A stretch of DNA of 64,000 nt from Alteromonas sp. KUL42 (GCF_006538325.1 NZ_BJKK01000008.1:140549-204548); one strand, 5' to 3'. Numbered from the stretch's first letter, positions 19,707 through 29,708 are shown. Notes: generated by a model not told the origin, from the letters alone. Program-made: numbers and translations.

Positions 19707-21764
19707 TTATGCGTCCTTCTTGTCAGCATCTGCGCTCTCTGGCACGAATGACAATAAGGTTGCGCCGCCGTCAACCAGTTCACCTGCGTTAAAATAAAAG
19801 CTCTCAACCATACCATCTTGTGGTGCCACAATACTGTGTTCCATTTTCATAGCTTCCATAATAAGAATAGGTTGGCCCTTTTCAACTTTCTGCCCTGGCT
19901 CTACCAATAAAGCAACAATGGTGCCGTTCATCGGCGCATTGAAGTTGGCATCGTGGTTAGTGTCGCTATCATCGCCAAGCGATGGTTGTACAACGGCAAA
20001 ACGGGCATGTGTGTCATGATTGAATAACGTGTACTGACCATCTTGTTCAGCAAATTGGTACACCGATTTATAGTCATCAATAATAGCACTCAACAATGTA
20101 CTACCGTCGTCTGACTGAATAAGACCACCGGCAATGTTGTGGGTTTGCTCTCCAATGGTGACTTGCCACGTTTTGCCACCCACTGTTTGTGTGTGTTTAA
20201 CCACAATATCAAATTGCTCGTCATCGATAATAAGCGAGAGAGTTTCATTGTGATAACTATTAGCTCGCCATGCCCCCGCTGAGTGCCAAACAGGTAAGTG
20301 TTTGTCCACTTGATCATTGGCCTTTGTGCGAAGTGCATTGCGGTGAGACAACGCTAATAGCGCCATTGCAGGCAGTGTTACACCTAAATACTGTGCACTC
20401 GGTTGTGAGGCAGCAAATAACGCGTCGTGATGTTTTTCCACAAAGGTAGTTGTTAGTTCAGCATTCACAAATGCTTCGTTACTGGCTACACGTTTTAGAA
20501 AATCGATATTGGTCGATACACCTTCAATGTGATAGTTGTCTAGCGCGTGCAACAAGCGCTTTAACGCTACTTCGCGAGACTCTCCCCACACGACCAGCTT
20601 GGCAATCATTGGGTCGTAAAATACGCTTACTTCGTCACCTTGCTCTACACCTGTATCTACGCGCACAACATCGCTTTCTGTGGGCGGTTGTAGAAGGTGT
20701 AATGTGCCGGTTGAAGGCAGAAACTCATTATTTGGATCTTCAGCGTAAATACGCGCTTCAAAAGCATGGCCAGTTAACGTTAGTTCGTCTTGCTGCTTTG
20801 GAATAGGCTTACCTTCCGCAATGGTGAGCTGCCACTGAACCAAGTCTTCACGGGTGATCATTTCAGTCACAGGGTGTTCTACCTGCAAGCGCGTGTTCAT
20901 TTCCATAAAATAAAACGAACCGTCTTCATCTAGCAGAAACTCAACTGTGCCAGCACCAACGTAATTAATAGCTTTGGCTGCTAATATTGCCGCTTCACCC
21001 ATTTGTTTGCGAATTGATTCAGACATATTTGGCGCAGGGGCTTCTTCAATGATCTTTTGGTGACGACGTTGCACCGAGCAGTCGCGCTCGAACAGGTAAA
21101 CGCCGTTACCTAACGTATCGCAAAAAACTTGAATTTCCACGTGACGAGGGCGGGTTAAGTATTTTTCAACCAGCATGTGGTCGTCGCCAAAACTGGCCAT
21201 AGACTCACGCTTAGCGGCACTCAGTGCTTGAGAAAACTCCTTTTCACTCCAAACTTGGCGCATGCCTTTACCACCACCGCCTGCGGCAGCTTTTAGAAGT
21301 ACGGGGTAGCCCATGTCGTCAGCAGCAGCTTTTAGTACTGCTTCGTCTTGCTCGTCACCATGATAGCCAGGAACCAAAGGTACACCGGCTTTTTCCATTA
21401 TGTGTTTTGCTGCCGATTTTGATCCCATGGCTTCAATTGCAGAAGCAGGAGGGCCGACAAAAATGATGTCATTTTCAGCACATAACTTGGCAAAATCTGC
21501 ATTTTCAGACAAGAAGCCGTAGCCTGGGTGGATTGCATCAACCCCCAACTGTTTGGCTTTCTCTATGATGAGCTCACCGCGTAAATAGCTTTCCTTTGAA
21601 GGCGAAGCACCTAAGTACACGGCTTCGTCAGCCATAGCGACATGACGAGCGTTGGCATCAGCATCTGAATACACTGCAACGGTTTTAACGCCCAGTGCGT
21701 TTGCGGTTTTAATCACGCGGCATGCAATTTCACCGCGGTTAGCAATGAGTAATTTATTAATCAT
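19707..21764 (-). CDS. liuD: Methylcrotonyl-CoA carboxylase, biotin-containing alpha subunit
   Basis: A 685-residue biotin carboxylase/BCCP subunit; with LiuB it carboxylates 3-methylcrotonyl-CoA to 3-methylglutaconyl-CoA using ATP and bicarbonate. It has the biotin carboxylase core (LIANRGEIACRVIKTA at the start, GGGGKGMRQVW, FMEMNTRLQVEHPVTE) and a C-terminal biotinyl domain with the EAMKMEHS lysine. ATG 21764 is preferred because GGAG precedes it; an upstream GTG at 21779 also opens the frame. It overlaps the end of liuC by 8 bases, which implies translational coupling. Confidence 0.95.
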   Translation of the reverse strand: MINKLLIANRGEIACRVIKTANALGVKTVAVYSDADANARHVAMADEAVYLGASPSKESYLRGELIIEKAKQLGVDAIHPGYGFLSENADFAKLCAENDIIFVGPPASAIEAMGSKSAAKHIMEKAGVPLVPGYHGDEQDEAVLKAAADDMGYPVLLKAAAGGGGKGMRQVWSEKEFSQALSAAKRESMASFGDDHMLVEKYLTRPRHVEIQVFCDTLGNGVYLFERDCSVQRRHQKIIEEAPAPNMSESIRKQMGEAAILAAKAINYVGAGTVEFLLDEDGSFYFMEMNTRLQVEHPVTEMITREDLVQWQLTIAEGKPIPKQQDELTLTGHAFEARIYAEDPNNEFLPSTGTLHLLQPPTESDVVRVDTGVEQGDEVSVFYDPMIAKLVVWGESREVALKRLLHALDNYHIEGVSTNIDFLKRVASNEAFVNAELTTTFVEKHHDALFAASQPSAQYLGVTLPAMALLALSHRNALRTKANDQVDKHLPVWHSAGAWRANSYHNETLSLIIDDEQFDIVVKHTQTVGGKTWQVTIGEQTHNIAGGLIQSDDGSTLLSAIIDDYKSVYQFAEQDGQYTLFNHDTHARFAVVQPSLGDDSDTNHDANFNAPMNGTIVALLVEPGQKVEKGQPILIMEAMKMEHSIVAPQDGMVESFYFNAGELVDGGATLLSFVPESADADKKDA

Positions 21765-22575
21765 TTTTCTTCTCCGCACTGGTATTGGCTGATTGAACCC
21801 AAGCTGCGTTGCGTTTTTCCAAAAATGCCCCTAAGCCCTCTTGACCTTCTTCAGACGTTCTCACTTGTGCAATACATTTACTGGTTTGTTTTAGCAAATC
21901 ATCATTAATGGGCTTCGATGCTACCCATTGCACCAATGCTTTGGCTTGTGCAACGGCATGAGGCCCGTTTTTGACGATATTATTGATAATGTCGTCGATG
22001 GTACTGTCCAGTTCATCTTCGGTGACTGATTCGCTCAATAGACCTAGGCGTCTTGCGCGGCGGGCTGAGAACACTTCAGCGGTTTGGAAGTAGCGGCGAC
22101 AAACGCGCGCGCCCATTGCCTCGATGACATAAGGGCTGATAGTGGCAGGGATTAAACCTATTTTAACTTCGCTTAAACAGAACTTACTGAGCTTGCTACC
22201 AATAGCAATATCGCAACAAGCAATAAGACCAACGGCACCACCAAATGCAGCCCCTTGAACGCGTGCAATGGTAGGCTTAGGCAAGGTATACAACGTTTGT
22301 AGCATTGTGGCTAATGCCATTGCATCAGCCTCGTTTTGTTGCTCGGTATACGACGCCATTTTTTTCATCCAGTTCAGATCGGCACCTGCACTGAAACTTT
22401 TCCCTTTGGCTTGCAAAATAACCGCACGAACTTGACTGTCTTCGCCGGCTCGTTTAAAAACGCGGGTAAGCTCAGCAATCATTTCATCGTCAAATGCATT
22501 GTGCTTGTCCGCGCGGTTTAGAGTGACGATAGCGACATTGCGCTCGTCGACAACATACGTTACTGCGTGTTCCAT
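21757..22575 (-). CDS. liuC: Methylglutaconyl-CoA hydratase (enoyl-CoA hydratase family)
   Basis: A 272-residue crotonase-fold enzyme hydrating 3-methylglutaconyl-CoA to HMG-CoA. FSAGADLNWMKKM carries the oxyanion-hole Ala-Gly of the CoA-binding loop, and AAFGGAVGLIACCDIAI the second oxyanion segment; SEVKIGLIPATISPYV is the catalytic-Glu region. Start chosen at ATG 22575, 8 bases after AGGAG (GTG 22584 and ATG 22581 are too close to it). It lies between liuB and liuD in the operon. Confidence 0.92.
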   Translation of the reverse strand: MEHAVTYVVDERNVAIVTLNRADKHNAFDDEMIAELTRVFKRAGEDSQVRAVILQAKGKSFSAGADLNWMKKMASYTEQQNEADAMALATMLQTLYTLPKPTIARVQGAAFGGAVGLIACCDIAIGSKLSKFCLSEVKIGLIPATISPYVIEAMGARVCRRYFQTAEVFSARRARRLGLLSESVTEDELDSTIDDIINNIVKNGPHAVAQAKALVQWVASKPINDDLLKQTSKCIAQVRTSEEGQEGLGAFLEKRNAAWVQSANTSAEKKND

Positions 22576-22586
22576 GTTCATCACTC

Positions 22587-24194
22587 CTACATTCTGAAAA
22601 TGCCAAATTGGGTGTCTTCAATGGGCTTGTTAAGTGCCGCTGACAATGACAGCCCAAGTACTAGACGTGTGTCGGCAGGGTCGATAACACCGTCATCCCA
22701 CAAGCGCGCCGACGCATAGTAAGGGTGACCTTGTTTTTCGTATGTATCGATTACAGGCTGTTTAAAGGCCTTCTCTTCGTCTGGGCTCCAGGTTTCACCT
22801 GCGCGTTCTTTTTGGTCGCGTTTTACTTGCGCAAGTACGCCTGCCGCTTGCTCGCCACCCATTACTGATATACGGGCGTTTGGCCACATAAATAAGAAAC
22901 GTGGGTCGTATGCGCGACCGCACATGCCGTAGTTACCAGCACCAAAACTACCACCAATTAATACGGTAAATTTGGGTACATTCGCGCAGGCTACCGCGGT
23001 TACCATTTTGGCGCCGTGTTTGGCGATACCACCGTGTTCGTATTGTTTACCTACCATGAATCCAGTGATGTTTTGTAAAAATACCAATGGAATTTTACGC
23101 ATGGCGCAAAGTTCAACGAAATGTGCGCCTTTAAGTGCACTTTCACCAAACAAAATGCCATTATTGGCCACAATGCCTACCGGATAGCCGAAGATGCGGG
23201 CAAATCCGCACACCAGCGTAGTACCATAAAGCGGTTTGAATTCATCAAAGTCAGAGTCATCTACTACGCGGGCAATAATTTCGCGCACATCGAAGGTTTG
23301 ACGACTATCAGCGGGGACAATACCGTAAATTTCTTTGCTGTCGTAACGAGGCGGCTTCACTTCAGCCACTTCTAACGCTTGCGGCTTTTGTCGGTTTAAA
23401 CGTGCAACAGCGTTTCGCGCAAGCGACAAAGCGTGATGATCGTTATTGGCTAAATGATCTGCTACACCAGAAATACGGGTGTGTACATCGCCACCGCCGA
23501 GCTCTTCTGCCGAAACTACTTCTCCGGTTGCGGCTTTTACCAAAGGAGGACCACCAAGGAATATAGTCGCCTGTTCTTTAACGATAATACTTTCATCCGC
23601 CATGGCTGGAACATAAGCGCCACCTGCGGTACACGAGCCCATCACTACTGCAATTTGTGGGATGTTTTTTGCAGACATATTGGCTTGATTAAAGAAAATG
23701 CGACCAAAGTGTTCGCGGTCTGGAAACACATCATCTTGGCGGGGTAGGTTAGCGCCACCTGAATCAACCAGATAGATACATGGCAAGTTGTTCTGCTCAG
23801 CAATGGTTTGTGCGCGCAAATGTTTCTTTACCGTGAGCGGGTAATAGGTACCACCTTTTACCGTGGCATCGTTGGCAACAATCATACATTCGATGCCGTT
23901 TACAATGCCGATGCCCGCGATAACGCCTGCGCAGGGAACGTAATCGTCATACACTTCCCATGCAGCTAGCTGACCTATTTCAAGAAACGGTGTGTCATCG
24001 TCAATCAATGCATTGATTCGATCGCGAGGAAGTAGCTTTCCGCGAGAGACATGGCGTTCTGCGGCCTTTTCACCACCGCCTTGTGCAATTTGATTGATTT
24101 TGGCGAGAAGATCGTCAACCTGTGTCTGCATTGCTTCGCTATTGGCAACAAAAGTTTCTGATTTTACATTTATGTTCGAGTGAAGAACGGGCAT
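22587..24194 (-). CDS. liuB: Methylcrotonyl-CoA carboxylase, carboxyltransferase beta subunit
   Basis: A 535-residue acyl-CoA carboxyltransferase. Family features include the [21 protein letters not shown] start region, the two oxyanion-type loops ([35 protein letters not shown]) and, in the C-terminal half, [19 protein letters not shown]. Partner of LiuD. A strong AAGGAGG lies upstream of ATG 24194. The length is as expected for the family. Confidence 0.95.
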   Translation of the reverse strand: MPVLHSNINVKSETFVANSEAMQTQVDDLLAKINQIAQGGGEKAAERHVSRGKLLPRDRINALIDDDTPFLEIGQLAAWEVYDDYVPCAGVIAGIGIVNGIECMIVANDATVKGGTYYPLTVKKHLRAQTIAEQNNLPCIYLVDSGGANLPRQDDVFPDREHFGRIFFNQANMSAKNIPQIAVVMGSCTAGGAYVPAMADESIIVKEQATIFLGGPPLVKAATGEVVSAEELGGGDVHTRISGVADHLANNDHHALSLARNAVARLNRQKPQALEVAEVKPPRYDSKEIYGIVPADSRQTFDVREIIARVVDDSDFDEFKPLYGTTLVCGFARIFGYPVGIVANNGILFGESALKGAHFVELCAMRKIPLVFLQNITGFMVGKQYEHGGIAKHGAKMVTAVACANVPKFTVLIGGSFGAGNYGMCGRAYDPRFLFMWPNARISVMGGEQAAGVLAQVKRDQKERAGETWSPDEEKAFKQPVIDTYEKQGHPYYASARLWDDGVIDPADTRLVLGLSLSAALNKPIEDTQFGIFRM

Positions 24195-24210
24195 AACCCC
24201 TCCTTGTGTG

Positions 24211-24234
24211 ACAGCCTCTTGTGAAAGAGGCTGT
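24211..24234 (-). repeat. Intercistronic hairpin between liuA and liuB
   Basis: A perfect 10-bp stem (ACAGCCTCTT and complement) with a 4-base loop. There is no T-run on the coding strand, so termination by the standard mechanism is unlikely; a role in mRNA processing or partial polarity is possible. It stands 14 bases from the liuB ribosome-binding site. Confidence 0.6.
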
Positions 24235-24274
24235 ATTGTCGTTGGGTACTTATGTTTTTAATTTAACTGGCGCG

Positions 24275-25444
24275 TTATTTGGATTCGTTAAACAGCTCGC
24301 GGCCAATCAACATTCTGCGAATTTCTGACGTACCTGCACCAATCTCGTACAATTTTGCGTCGCGCAGTAAGCGTCCTGTTGGGTATTCATTAATATAGCC
24401 ATTTCCGCCTAGCAGCTGGATAGCATCAAGGGCCATTTTAGTGGCGAGTTCAGCAGAATACAGGATTGCACCCGCGGCATCTTTGCGGGTTGTTTCTCCG
24501 CGATCACACGATTGTGCTACAGCGTAAACATAAGCACGTGCCGCATTCATCTGGGTGTACATATCAGCCACTTTGCCTTGTACCAATTGGAATTGACCAA
24601 TTGACTGACCAAACTGTTCACGGTCGTGAATGTAAGGAACAACCACATCCATACAGGCTTGCATGATACCTAGAGGACCACCAGATAATACTAGGCGTTC
24701 GTAATCTAGGCCGCTCATTAGTACGCGTACACCTTCGCCTTCCTGACCAATTACGTTTTCAGCAGGGACTTCACAGTCTTCAAAAACGAGTTCACAGGTA
24801 TTTGATGAGCGCATGCCAAGTTTGTCGAGCTTTTGTGCACGGCTAAATCCAGGGAAATCTCGCTCAACGATAAACGCAGTAATGCCACGTGGGCCCGCGC
24901 TTGGATCTGTTTTGGCATAAATAACAAATGTATGCGCATCTGGACCGTTAGTGATCCACATCTTATTACCGTTAAGGATGTATTTGTCGCCGCGCTTTTC
25001 CGCTTTTAATTTCATGCTTACGACATCAGAACCTGCATTTGGCTCACTCATGGCCAGTGCGCCAATGTGTTCACCAGATACTAACTTTGGTAGGTATTTT
25101 TCACGCTGCGCGTCATTTCCGTTCTTAAAAATTTGGTTTACACACAAGTTGGAGTGAGCACCATAACTTAAACCGATCCCCGCTGATGCACGGCTAACTT
25201 CTTCCATTGCGATAGTATGGGCGAGGTATCCCATATCTGAGCCGCCATATTGCTCTGAAACTGTTACACCTAATAGCCCCATTTCACCTAGTTTTGGCCA
25301 AAGTGCATTGGGAAATTGGTTATCCGCGTCGGCTTTTTCAGCTAAAGGCGCAATTTCATTTTGGGCAAATTGGTACACTTGGTCACGTAGCATATCGATG
25401 TCTTCGCCAAGGCCAAAGTTTAATGTAGGGTATGTGGTATTCAT
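24275..25444 (-). CDS. liuA: Isovaleryl-CoA dehydrogenase
   Basis: A 389-residue acyl-CoA dehydrogenase oxidising isovaleryl-CoA to 3-methylcrotonyl-CoA and passing electrons to ETF. Family motifs: [16 protein letters not shown] (FAD/substrate loop), [21 protein letters not shown], and [32 protein letters not shown], with the Tyr/Ile-rich C-terminal region of IVD. The start is ATG 25444, which overlaps the liuR stop as ATGA, with GAGGA upstream, so liuR and liuA are coupled. Confidence 0.93.
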   Translation of the reverse strand: MNTTYPTLNFGLGEDIDMLRDQVYQFAQNEIAPLAEKADADNQFPNALWPKLGEMGLLGVTVSEQYGGSDMGYLAHTIAMEEVSRASAGIGLSYGAHSNLCVNQIFKNGNDAQREKYLPKLVSGEHIGALAMSEPNAGSDVVSMKLKAEKRGDKYILNGNKMWITNGPDAHTFVIYAKTDPSAGPRGITAFIVERDFPGFSRAQKLDKLGMRSSNTCELVFEDCEVPAENVIGQEGEGVRVLMSGLDYERLVLSGGPLGIMQACMDVVVPYIHDREQFGQSIGQFQLVQGKVADMYTQMNAARAYVYAVAQSCDRGETTRKDAAGAILYSAELATKMALDAIQLLGGNGYINEYPTGRLLRDAKLYEIGAGTSEIRRMLIGRELFNESK

Positions 25445-25848
25445 GCAATTTTTCCTCGTTTGAGTTCTGCGAGTTCTTCGCGGCAACGTGCTTCTACGTC
25501 ATCAAGCTCAGTCATTAGCATTTGAATGTCTTCTAATTGTTGACGTAGTACAGCACGTTTTTGCTCAGTCATTTCAAGCATGGCTTCTAACTGAACAGCT
25601 GAATTGGGGTTACTGTCGTACATGTCGAACAAGGTTTTTACTTCAGCCAAAGAGAAGCCTAAGCGTTTACCACGCAAAATGAGCTTTAAGCGCACTCTGT
25701 CTTTGTTTAAATAAACGCGGTTTTGACCAGTACGAGAAGGCGACATTAATCCTTGCTCTTCGTAAAAACGAATAGAGCGGGGGGTAATATCAAATTCCCG
25801 AGCCAGCTCACCAATGGCGAAAGTTGTTTCGTCGTCGTAATTGTTCAT
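25441..25848 (-). CDS. liuR: MerR family regulator LiuR
   Basis: A 135-residue MerR-type activator/repressor. An N-terminal winged HTH ([45 protein letters not shown] region) precedes a coiled-coil dimer helix (about residues 75-125, [22 protein letters not shown]). By position and family it controls the leucine/isovalerate operon liuABCDE downstream, which it heads. In other gammaproteobacteria LiuR regulates branched-chain amino acid catabolism; the two palindromes at 26015-26052 are its likely sites. Confidence 0.92.
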   Translation of the reverse strand: MNNYDDETTFAIGELAREFDITPRSIRFYEEQGLMSPSRTGQNRVYLNKDRVRLKLILRGKRLGFSLAEVKTLFDMYDSNPNSAVQLEAMLEMTEQKRAVLRQQLEDIQMLMTELDDVEARCREELAELKRGKIA

Positions 25849-26185
25849 TACACGTACCTTTTATAAAGCGCTTGCTAGCCACCTCTTACTAACGAGGTGG
25901 GAGTTGTAATTAGGGTTAACTGCGTCAAACGTAGCACTATCGTGTTATTCAATATCAGTGTTTGCTCACGCTACACTGATACGTAGTGTTTTGTTGACAC
26001 GTTTCACGTACAGGTTTACGTTAACGTTAATTACAATTTACGTTAAGGTAAAGTAACATTTTACTAACGTCAATTTTTCATGGTGTCAAAGGCCAGTTGA
26101 TACCGAGAAGAGTGTTTAGTTTTGTATACAATTAACCGGTAAATGCCGGCTAATTGTTTGATATTGAAAGTTAAAGGACACGAAT
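25849..26185. other. liuR-thiolase divergent intergenic region
   Basis: 337 bp without a gene, holding both promoters. Beyond the paired palindromes at 26015-26052 it has another half-site-like CACGTTTCACGT-type stretch near 25999-26010 and AACGTCAA near 26066. The -10/-35 elements were not assigned. Confidence 0.6.
26015..26052. promoter_or_regulatory. Two tandem LiuR-like palindromes
   Basis: TTTACGTTAACGTTAA (26015-26030) and TTTACGTTAAGGTAAA (26037-26052) each match the palindrome TTTACGTTAACGTAAA at 15 of 16 positions. They are spaced 22 bp centre to centre, about two helical turns. They lie between liuR and the thiolase gene, so one regulator could control both. That the sites bind LiuR is inferred from position and similarity to the known motif type. 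Confidence 0.7.
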
Positions 26186-27361
26186 ATGAGTAATGAATCG
26201 GTTGTAATCGTCGCGGCAAAGCGCACACCAATGGGCGGTTTTAACGGCAGTTTGTCTGATATGTCGGCAACGGACTTAGGTCAAGTAGCGATAAAAGCCG
26301 CCTGTGAAGATTTTGATGTTTCTAATATTGACGAAGTTATCATGGGCTGCGTGTTGCCTGCTGGACTTGGTCAATCTCCTGCTAGGCAAGCGGCTCTTGG
26401 CGCTGGTCTTCCACTAGGAGCGGGCGTAACCACCATCAACAAGGTATGCGGCTCAGGCCTAAAAGCGGTTATGCTTGCCCACGATTTAATTAAAGCGGGC
26501 AGTGCAGAAGTAGTTGTTGCTGGTGGTATGGAGAGCATGAGCAATGCGCCTTATATGCTACCAAAAGCACGTACAGGATACCGTATGGGTCACGGTCAGG
26601 TACTTGACCACATGATGCTAGACGGCCTAGAAAACGCTTACGACGGCAAAGCAATGGGCTGTTTTGCTCAGGATACGGCGGACGAAGAAAATATTTCGCG
26701 CGGTGAGATGGATGAGTTTGCACTAAGTTCGTTATCAAAAGCACACGAAGCCATTAACAACGGAACGTTTAGCGATGAAATCGTTCCTGTTACGGTTTCT
26801 ACACGTAAAGGCGATATCGTGGTTGATACCGATGAGGGCCCAGGTTCTGCGCGTCCTGAAAAAATTCCTTCACTTCGACCAGCATTCAAAAAAGATGGAA
26901 CAGTAACAGCGGCGAACTCAAGCTCAATCTCTGACGGTGCTGCCGCATTAGTGGTAATGAGCGAAAGCAAAGCAAACGAACTTGGCGCTAAACCGCTAGC
27001 GCGTGTCGTAGCGCATGCAACGCATTCAATTGAGCCAGAAAACTTCACAGTTGCACCGGTGGGGGCAATGGAAAAAGTACTGGAAAAGGCCGGCTGGCAA
27101 AAAGAGGATGTAGACCTTTTCGAAATTAACGAAGCATTTGCAATGGTAACCATGTTAGCCATTAAAAAGTTAGGCCTTGATGCATCAAAAGTTAATGTGA
27201 AAGGTGGTGCATGTGCACTGGGTCACCCAATCGGTGCATCTGGTGCGCGTATTTTGGTTACTTTACTTCACGCACTTAAACAACAGGGCGGCAAAAAAGG
27301 TATTGCTTCACTGTGTATCGGTGGCGGTGAAGGCGTCGCGCTTGCGGTAGAAATGTTATAA
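26186..27361 (+). CDS. Acetyl-CoA C-acetyltransferase (thiolase)
   Basis: A 391-residue thiolase that interconverts acetoacetyl-CoA and two acetyl-CoA. It carries the acyl-enzyme cysteine in INKVCGSGLKAVMLA (about residue 87), NEAFAMVTMLAI (substrate His/Asn region) and the C-terminal GGACALGHPIGASGARIL with catalytic His and the CIGGGEGVAL cysteine motif. AAAGGA precedes ATG 26186. It is divergent from the liu operon, consistent with use of the acetoacetate product after CoA activation; no activating enzyme is in the window. Likely regulated by the LiuR-type boxes. Confidence 0.92.
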   Translation: MSNESVVIVAAKRTPMGGFNGSLSDMSATDLGQVAIKAACEDFDVSNIDEVIMGCVLPAGLGQSPARQAALGAGLPLGAGVTTINKVCGSGLKAVMLAHDLIKAGSAEVVVAGGMESMSNAPYMLPKARTGYRMGHGQVLDHMMLDGLENAYDGKAMGCFAQDTADEENISRGEMDEFALSSLSKAHEAINNGTFSDEIVPVTVSTRKGDIVVDTDEGPGSARPEKIPSLRPAFKKDGTVTAANSSSISDGAAALVVMSESKANELGAKPLARVVAHATHSIEPENFTVAPVGAMEKVLEKAGWQKEDVDLFEINEAFAMVTMLAIKKLGLDASKVNVKGGACALGHPIGASGARILVTLLHALKQQGGKKGIASLCIGGGEGVALAVEML

Positions 27362-27382
27362 TTGCAAGTTAACGTATTGTGC

Positions 27383-27398
27383 GTTTATCTAGATAAAC
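27383..27398. repeat. Perfect 16-bp palindrome
   Basis: GTTTATCTAGATAAAC reads the same on both strands. It lies between the thiolase stop and its terminator; a protein-binding site is possible, but no partner is evident. Confidence 0.5.
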
Positions 27399-27404
27399 CG
27401 TTGA

Positions 27405-27436
27405 AGTAGCACCTATTTAGGTGCTACTTTGGTTTT
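27405..27436 (+). terminator. Intrinsic terminator after the thiolase
   Basis: An 11-bp stem AGTAGCACCTA/TAGGTGCTACT with a 2-base loop, followed by a T-rich tract (TTGGTTTTCT). Confidence 0.8.
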
Positions 27437-27461
27437 CTAACTTTAAAAATAAATTATTCGA

Positions 27462-28451
27462 ATGATGAGACGTACATCTCACAAAGTATTTTTAATTTCT
27501 GTTCTTCTTTCAGTTACCGCACTAGTCGGATTTGGGACTGGAAACACTAATATAGCTAGCGCTAACACAGCAAGCGCCTCGATAACCCCATCACTGATGT
27601 CTCAAGTGCCATACAGTGCTTTAAAAACGCTTCCAACCAGCGCATATAATGAACGGTTTTCTTATGGTGCAACGCCTCTCAAAATTGTTGAAGTGTGGCA
27701 CAGCCAACAGGCACAGACGGAATTTGCTAAAACAGCAATTATTTTTGTGCATGGAGGGTGCTGGCTAAATGCTTATGATCTATCTCATGCATATGGTTTT
27801 TACAATGCGCTGGCCCAGCAGGGTATTGGGGTATTTGCTTTAGAATATCGACGCGCTGGTGATGAAGGCGGGGGCTGGCCAGGCAGTTTAGATGATGTAA
27901 AGCAAGGTATTAGTGATGTTTTAGCCCGTGTTAACACTGATGAACGTTACAACAAAGTATATGTTGTGGGTCATTCTGCCGGTGGACATTTAGCGTTATT
28001 GGCAACACAAACCTTCAGCAAATCAGCGGAAGATTTCAAAAAGTTGAAGGGGGTTATTGGTCTTGCGGCTATAACCGATATTACACGTTACGCAGAAGGT
28101 ACCAATTCTTGTCAGTCGGCCACAACACAATTTATGAATGGTACAGCGCAAGCACTACCAAAAGCTTATCAAGACGCAACACCAACGCAAATGCGCAATG
28201 GCGTGCCTGTTTTGCTGATGCATGGTGATGATGATCACATCGTTCCTTTGCACCACGCTTCGCATTTTGACGAGGGTAAAATTGTGATTGCCAAAGGTGG
28301 GCACTTTGATTGGCTTCACCCAGAGTCAGCGTCTTTTCATGCACTGCTTGATGTTTTAAAAAAGAGAGTCACTTTAGAGAACAATAATGAATACTGTATA
28401 TACCCCGCAAGAATTGGACGACAAAGACCCATTAAAAGCAAAGATCAGTGA
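27462..28451 (+). CDS. Alpha/beta hydrolase, kynurenine formamidase-like, with signal peptide
   Basis: A 329-residue protein with a basic, hydrophobic N-terminus (residues 1-35, resembling a Sec signal peptide). It then has an HGG oxyanion motif (IIFVHGGCWLNAYD), the nucleophile elbow VVGHSAGGHLAL, and the C-terminal acid/His pair in MHGDDDHIVPLHH and GGHFDWLHPES. HGGxW alpha/beta hydrolases next to kynU are typically arylformamidases, converting N-formylkynurenine to kynurenine. Placement directly upstream of kynU supports this. Its last 65 bases overlap the start of kynU; the tail after LDVLKKR is unlike the family and may be read-through extension. An exported formamidase would be odd beside a cytoplasmic kynureninase. 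Confidence 0.7.
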   Translation: MMRRTSHKVFLISVLLSVTALVGFGTGNTNIASANTASASITPSLMSQVPYSALKTLPTSAYNERFSYGATPLKIVEVWHSQQAQTEFAKTAIIFVHGGCWLNAYDLSHAYGFYNALAQQGIGVFALEYRRAGDEGGGWPGSLDDVKQGISDVLARVNTDERYNKVYVVGHSAGGHLALLATQTFSKSAEDFKKLKGVIGLAAITDITRYAEGTNSCQSATTQFMNGTAQALPKAYQDATPTQMRNGVPVLLMHGDDDHIVPLHHASHFDEGKIVIAKGGHFDWLHPESASFHALLDVLKKRVTLENNNEYCIYPARIGRQRPIKSKDQ

Positions 28452-29619
28452 GTTTTCATTACCAGATAACACGATTTACCTTGACGGCAACTCGTTAGGG
28501 CCACTACCTACATGTGCCGAAAAACGCGCCAGTGAAGTGGTTTGCAATCAATGGGGGCAAGACCTCATCACAAGCTGGAACAAACATAAGTGGATTTCTT
28601 TGCCCCAAACAGTGGGCAATAAAATAGGTAAATTAATTGGCGCGAATGAAGGTCAAGTAGTGTGCTGTGACTCTATTTCTGTCAACCTATTCAAGGTATT
28701 AAGTGCAGCTATCAAAATGCATCCAGAGCGAAAGGTGATAGCGACTACACAAGATAACTTCCCTACCGATATCTATATGGTGCAGGGGCTACTGAGCCTA
28801 CTGGGCGACGAATATTCATTGCGTTTTATCGAGGAAGATAAAATAGAAACGTCGCTGACCGATGACATTGCGGTACTTATGCTTACTCAGGTTAATTTTA
28901 GGTCGGGCAAAAAGCTTGATATGTCAGGCATTACCTCACTTGCCCATGAAAAAGGTATTTTAACATTGTGGGATTTGGCTCACAGCGCGGGCGCCTTCCC
29001 GGTTGCTCTTGATGAATGTAACGTAGATTTCGCCGTTGGCTGTACCTATAAATACCTTAACGGGGGACCAGGCGCCCCGGCATTCATCTACGTGGCAGAA
29101 CGTCATCAAGCAGATTATCAGCAACCCTTGTCGGGATGGATGGGGCATAATGCACCTTTTGATTTTGTGCCTGACTATGTGCCCGCTGCCAATGTGCAAC
29201 AGAACTTGTGCGGTACGCCAGGTATTATAGGCATGAGTATATTAGACGCATCATTGAGTATTTTTGACGATGTGTCTTTAAAAGCAATTGATGATAAGTC
29301 TAAAAAGCTTCAGGCGTATTTTGTGTCGGAACTACAACATGCTAATTTACTCGACCTGTTTGACGTTATCAGCCCAGCGATTCAAGAGCGAGGAAGTCAA
29401 ATAGCACTGGCGCACGATGATGCTTATGCCATATGCCAAGCGTGGATAGAAGCAGGGGTTATTGCTGATTTTAGGGCGCCTAATGTTCTTCGTGTGGGAA
29501 TTGCTCCTTTGTATTTACGCTTTGAAGATATCTCAAATGCGGTACGTAAACTCAAAGTCATAATGACTGAAAATGTGTTTAAAGAGGTTCGTTTTCAAAG
29601 CAAGCACTCGGTAACATAA
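28387..29619 (+). CDS. kynU: Kynureninase
   Basis: A 410-residue PLP enzyme of tryptophan catabolism, splitting kynurenine to anthranilate and alanine. Signatures: IYLDGNSLGPLP near the N-terminus, the substrate-loop LIGANEGQVVCCDSISVNLFK, DLAHSAGAFPVAL, and the PLP lysine in GCTYKYLNGGPGAPAF (about residue 222). It overlaps the upstream hydrolase. Tryptophan dioxygenase, which would start the pathway, is not in the window. Confidence 0.93.
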   Translation: MNTVYTPQELDDKDPLKAKISEFSLPDNTIYLDGNSLGPLPTCAEKRASEVVCNQWGQDLITSWNKHKWISLPQTVGNKIGKLIGANEGQVVCCDSISVNLFKVLSAAIKMHPERKVIATTQDNFPTDIYMVQGLLSLLGDEYSLRFIEEDKIETSLTDDIAVLMLTQVNFRSGKKLDMSGITSLAHEKGILTLWDLAHSAGAFPVALDECNVDFAVGCTYKYLNGGPGAPAFIYVAERHQADYQQPLSGWMGHNAPFDFVPDYVPAANVQQNLCGTPGIIGMSILDASLSIFDDVSLKAIDDKSKKLQAYFVSELQHANLLDLFDVISPAIQERGSQIALAHDDAYAICQAWIEAGVIADFRAPNVLRVGIAPLYLRFEDISNAVRKLKVIMTENVFKEVRFQSKHSVT

Positions 29620-29708
29620 ATACCGAATTTTAATTGAAAAAATTGCAATTTACATAGTTAAGTTTGATACTCTGAGAATGTCTTATTAGTAGTACAAGAT
29701 GTAGGTGA

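Noticed and set aside
19298..19792. 164-codon plus-strand frame across the liuE/liuD junction
   Set aside because: It is antisense to two confident genes, with no recognisable domain.
26668..27162. 164-codon minus-strand frame opposite the thiolase
   Set aside because: The thiolase frame has all catalytic motifs; the antisense frame has none.
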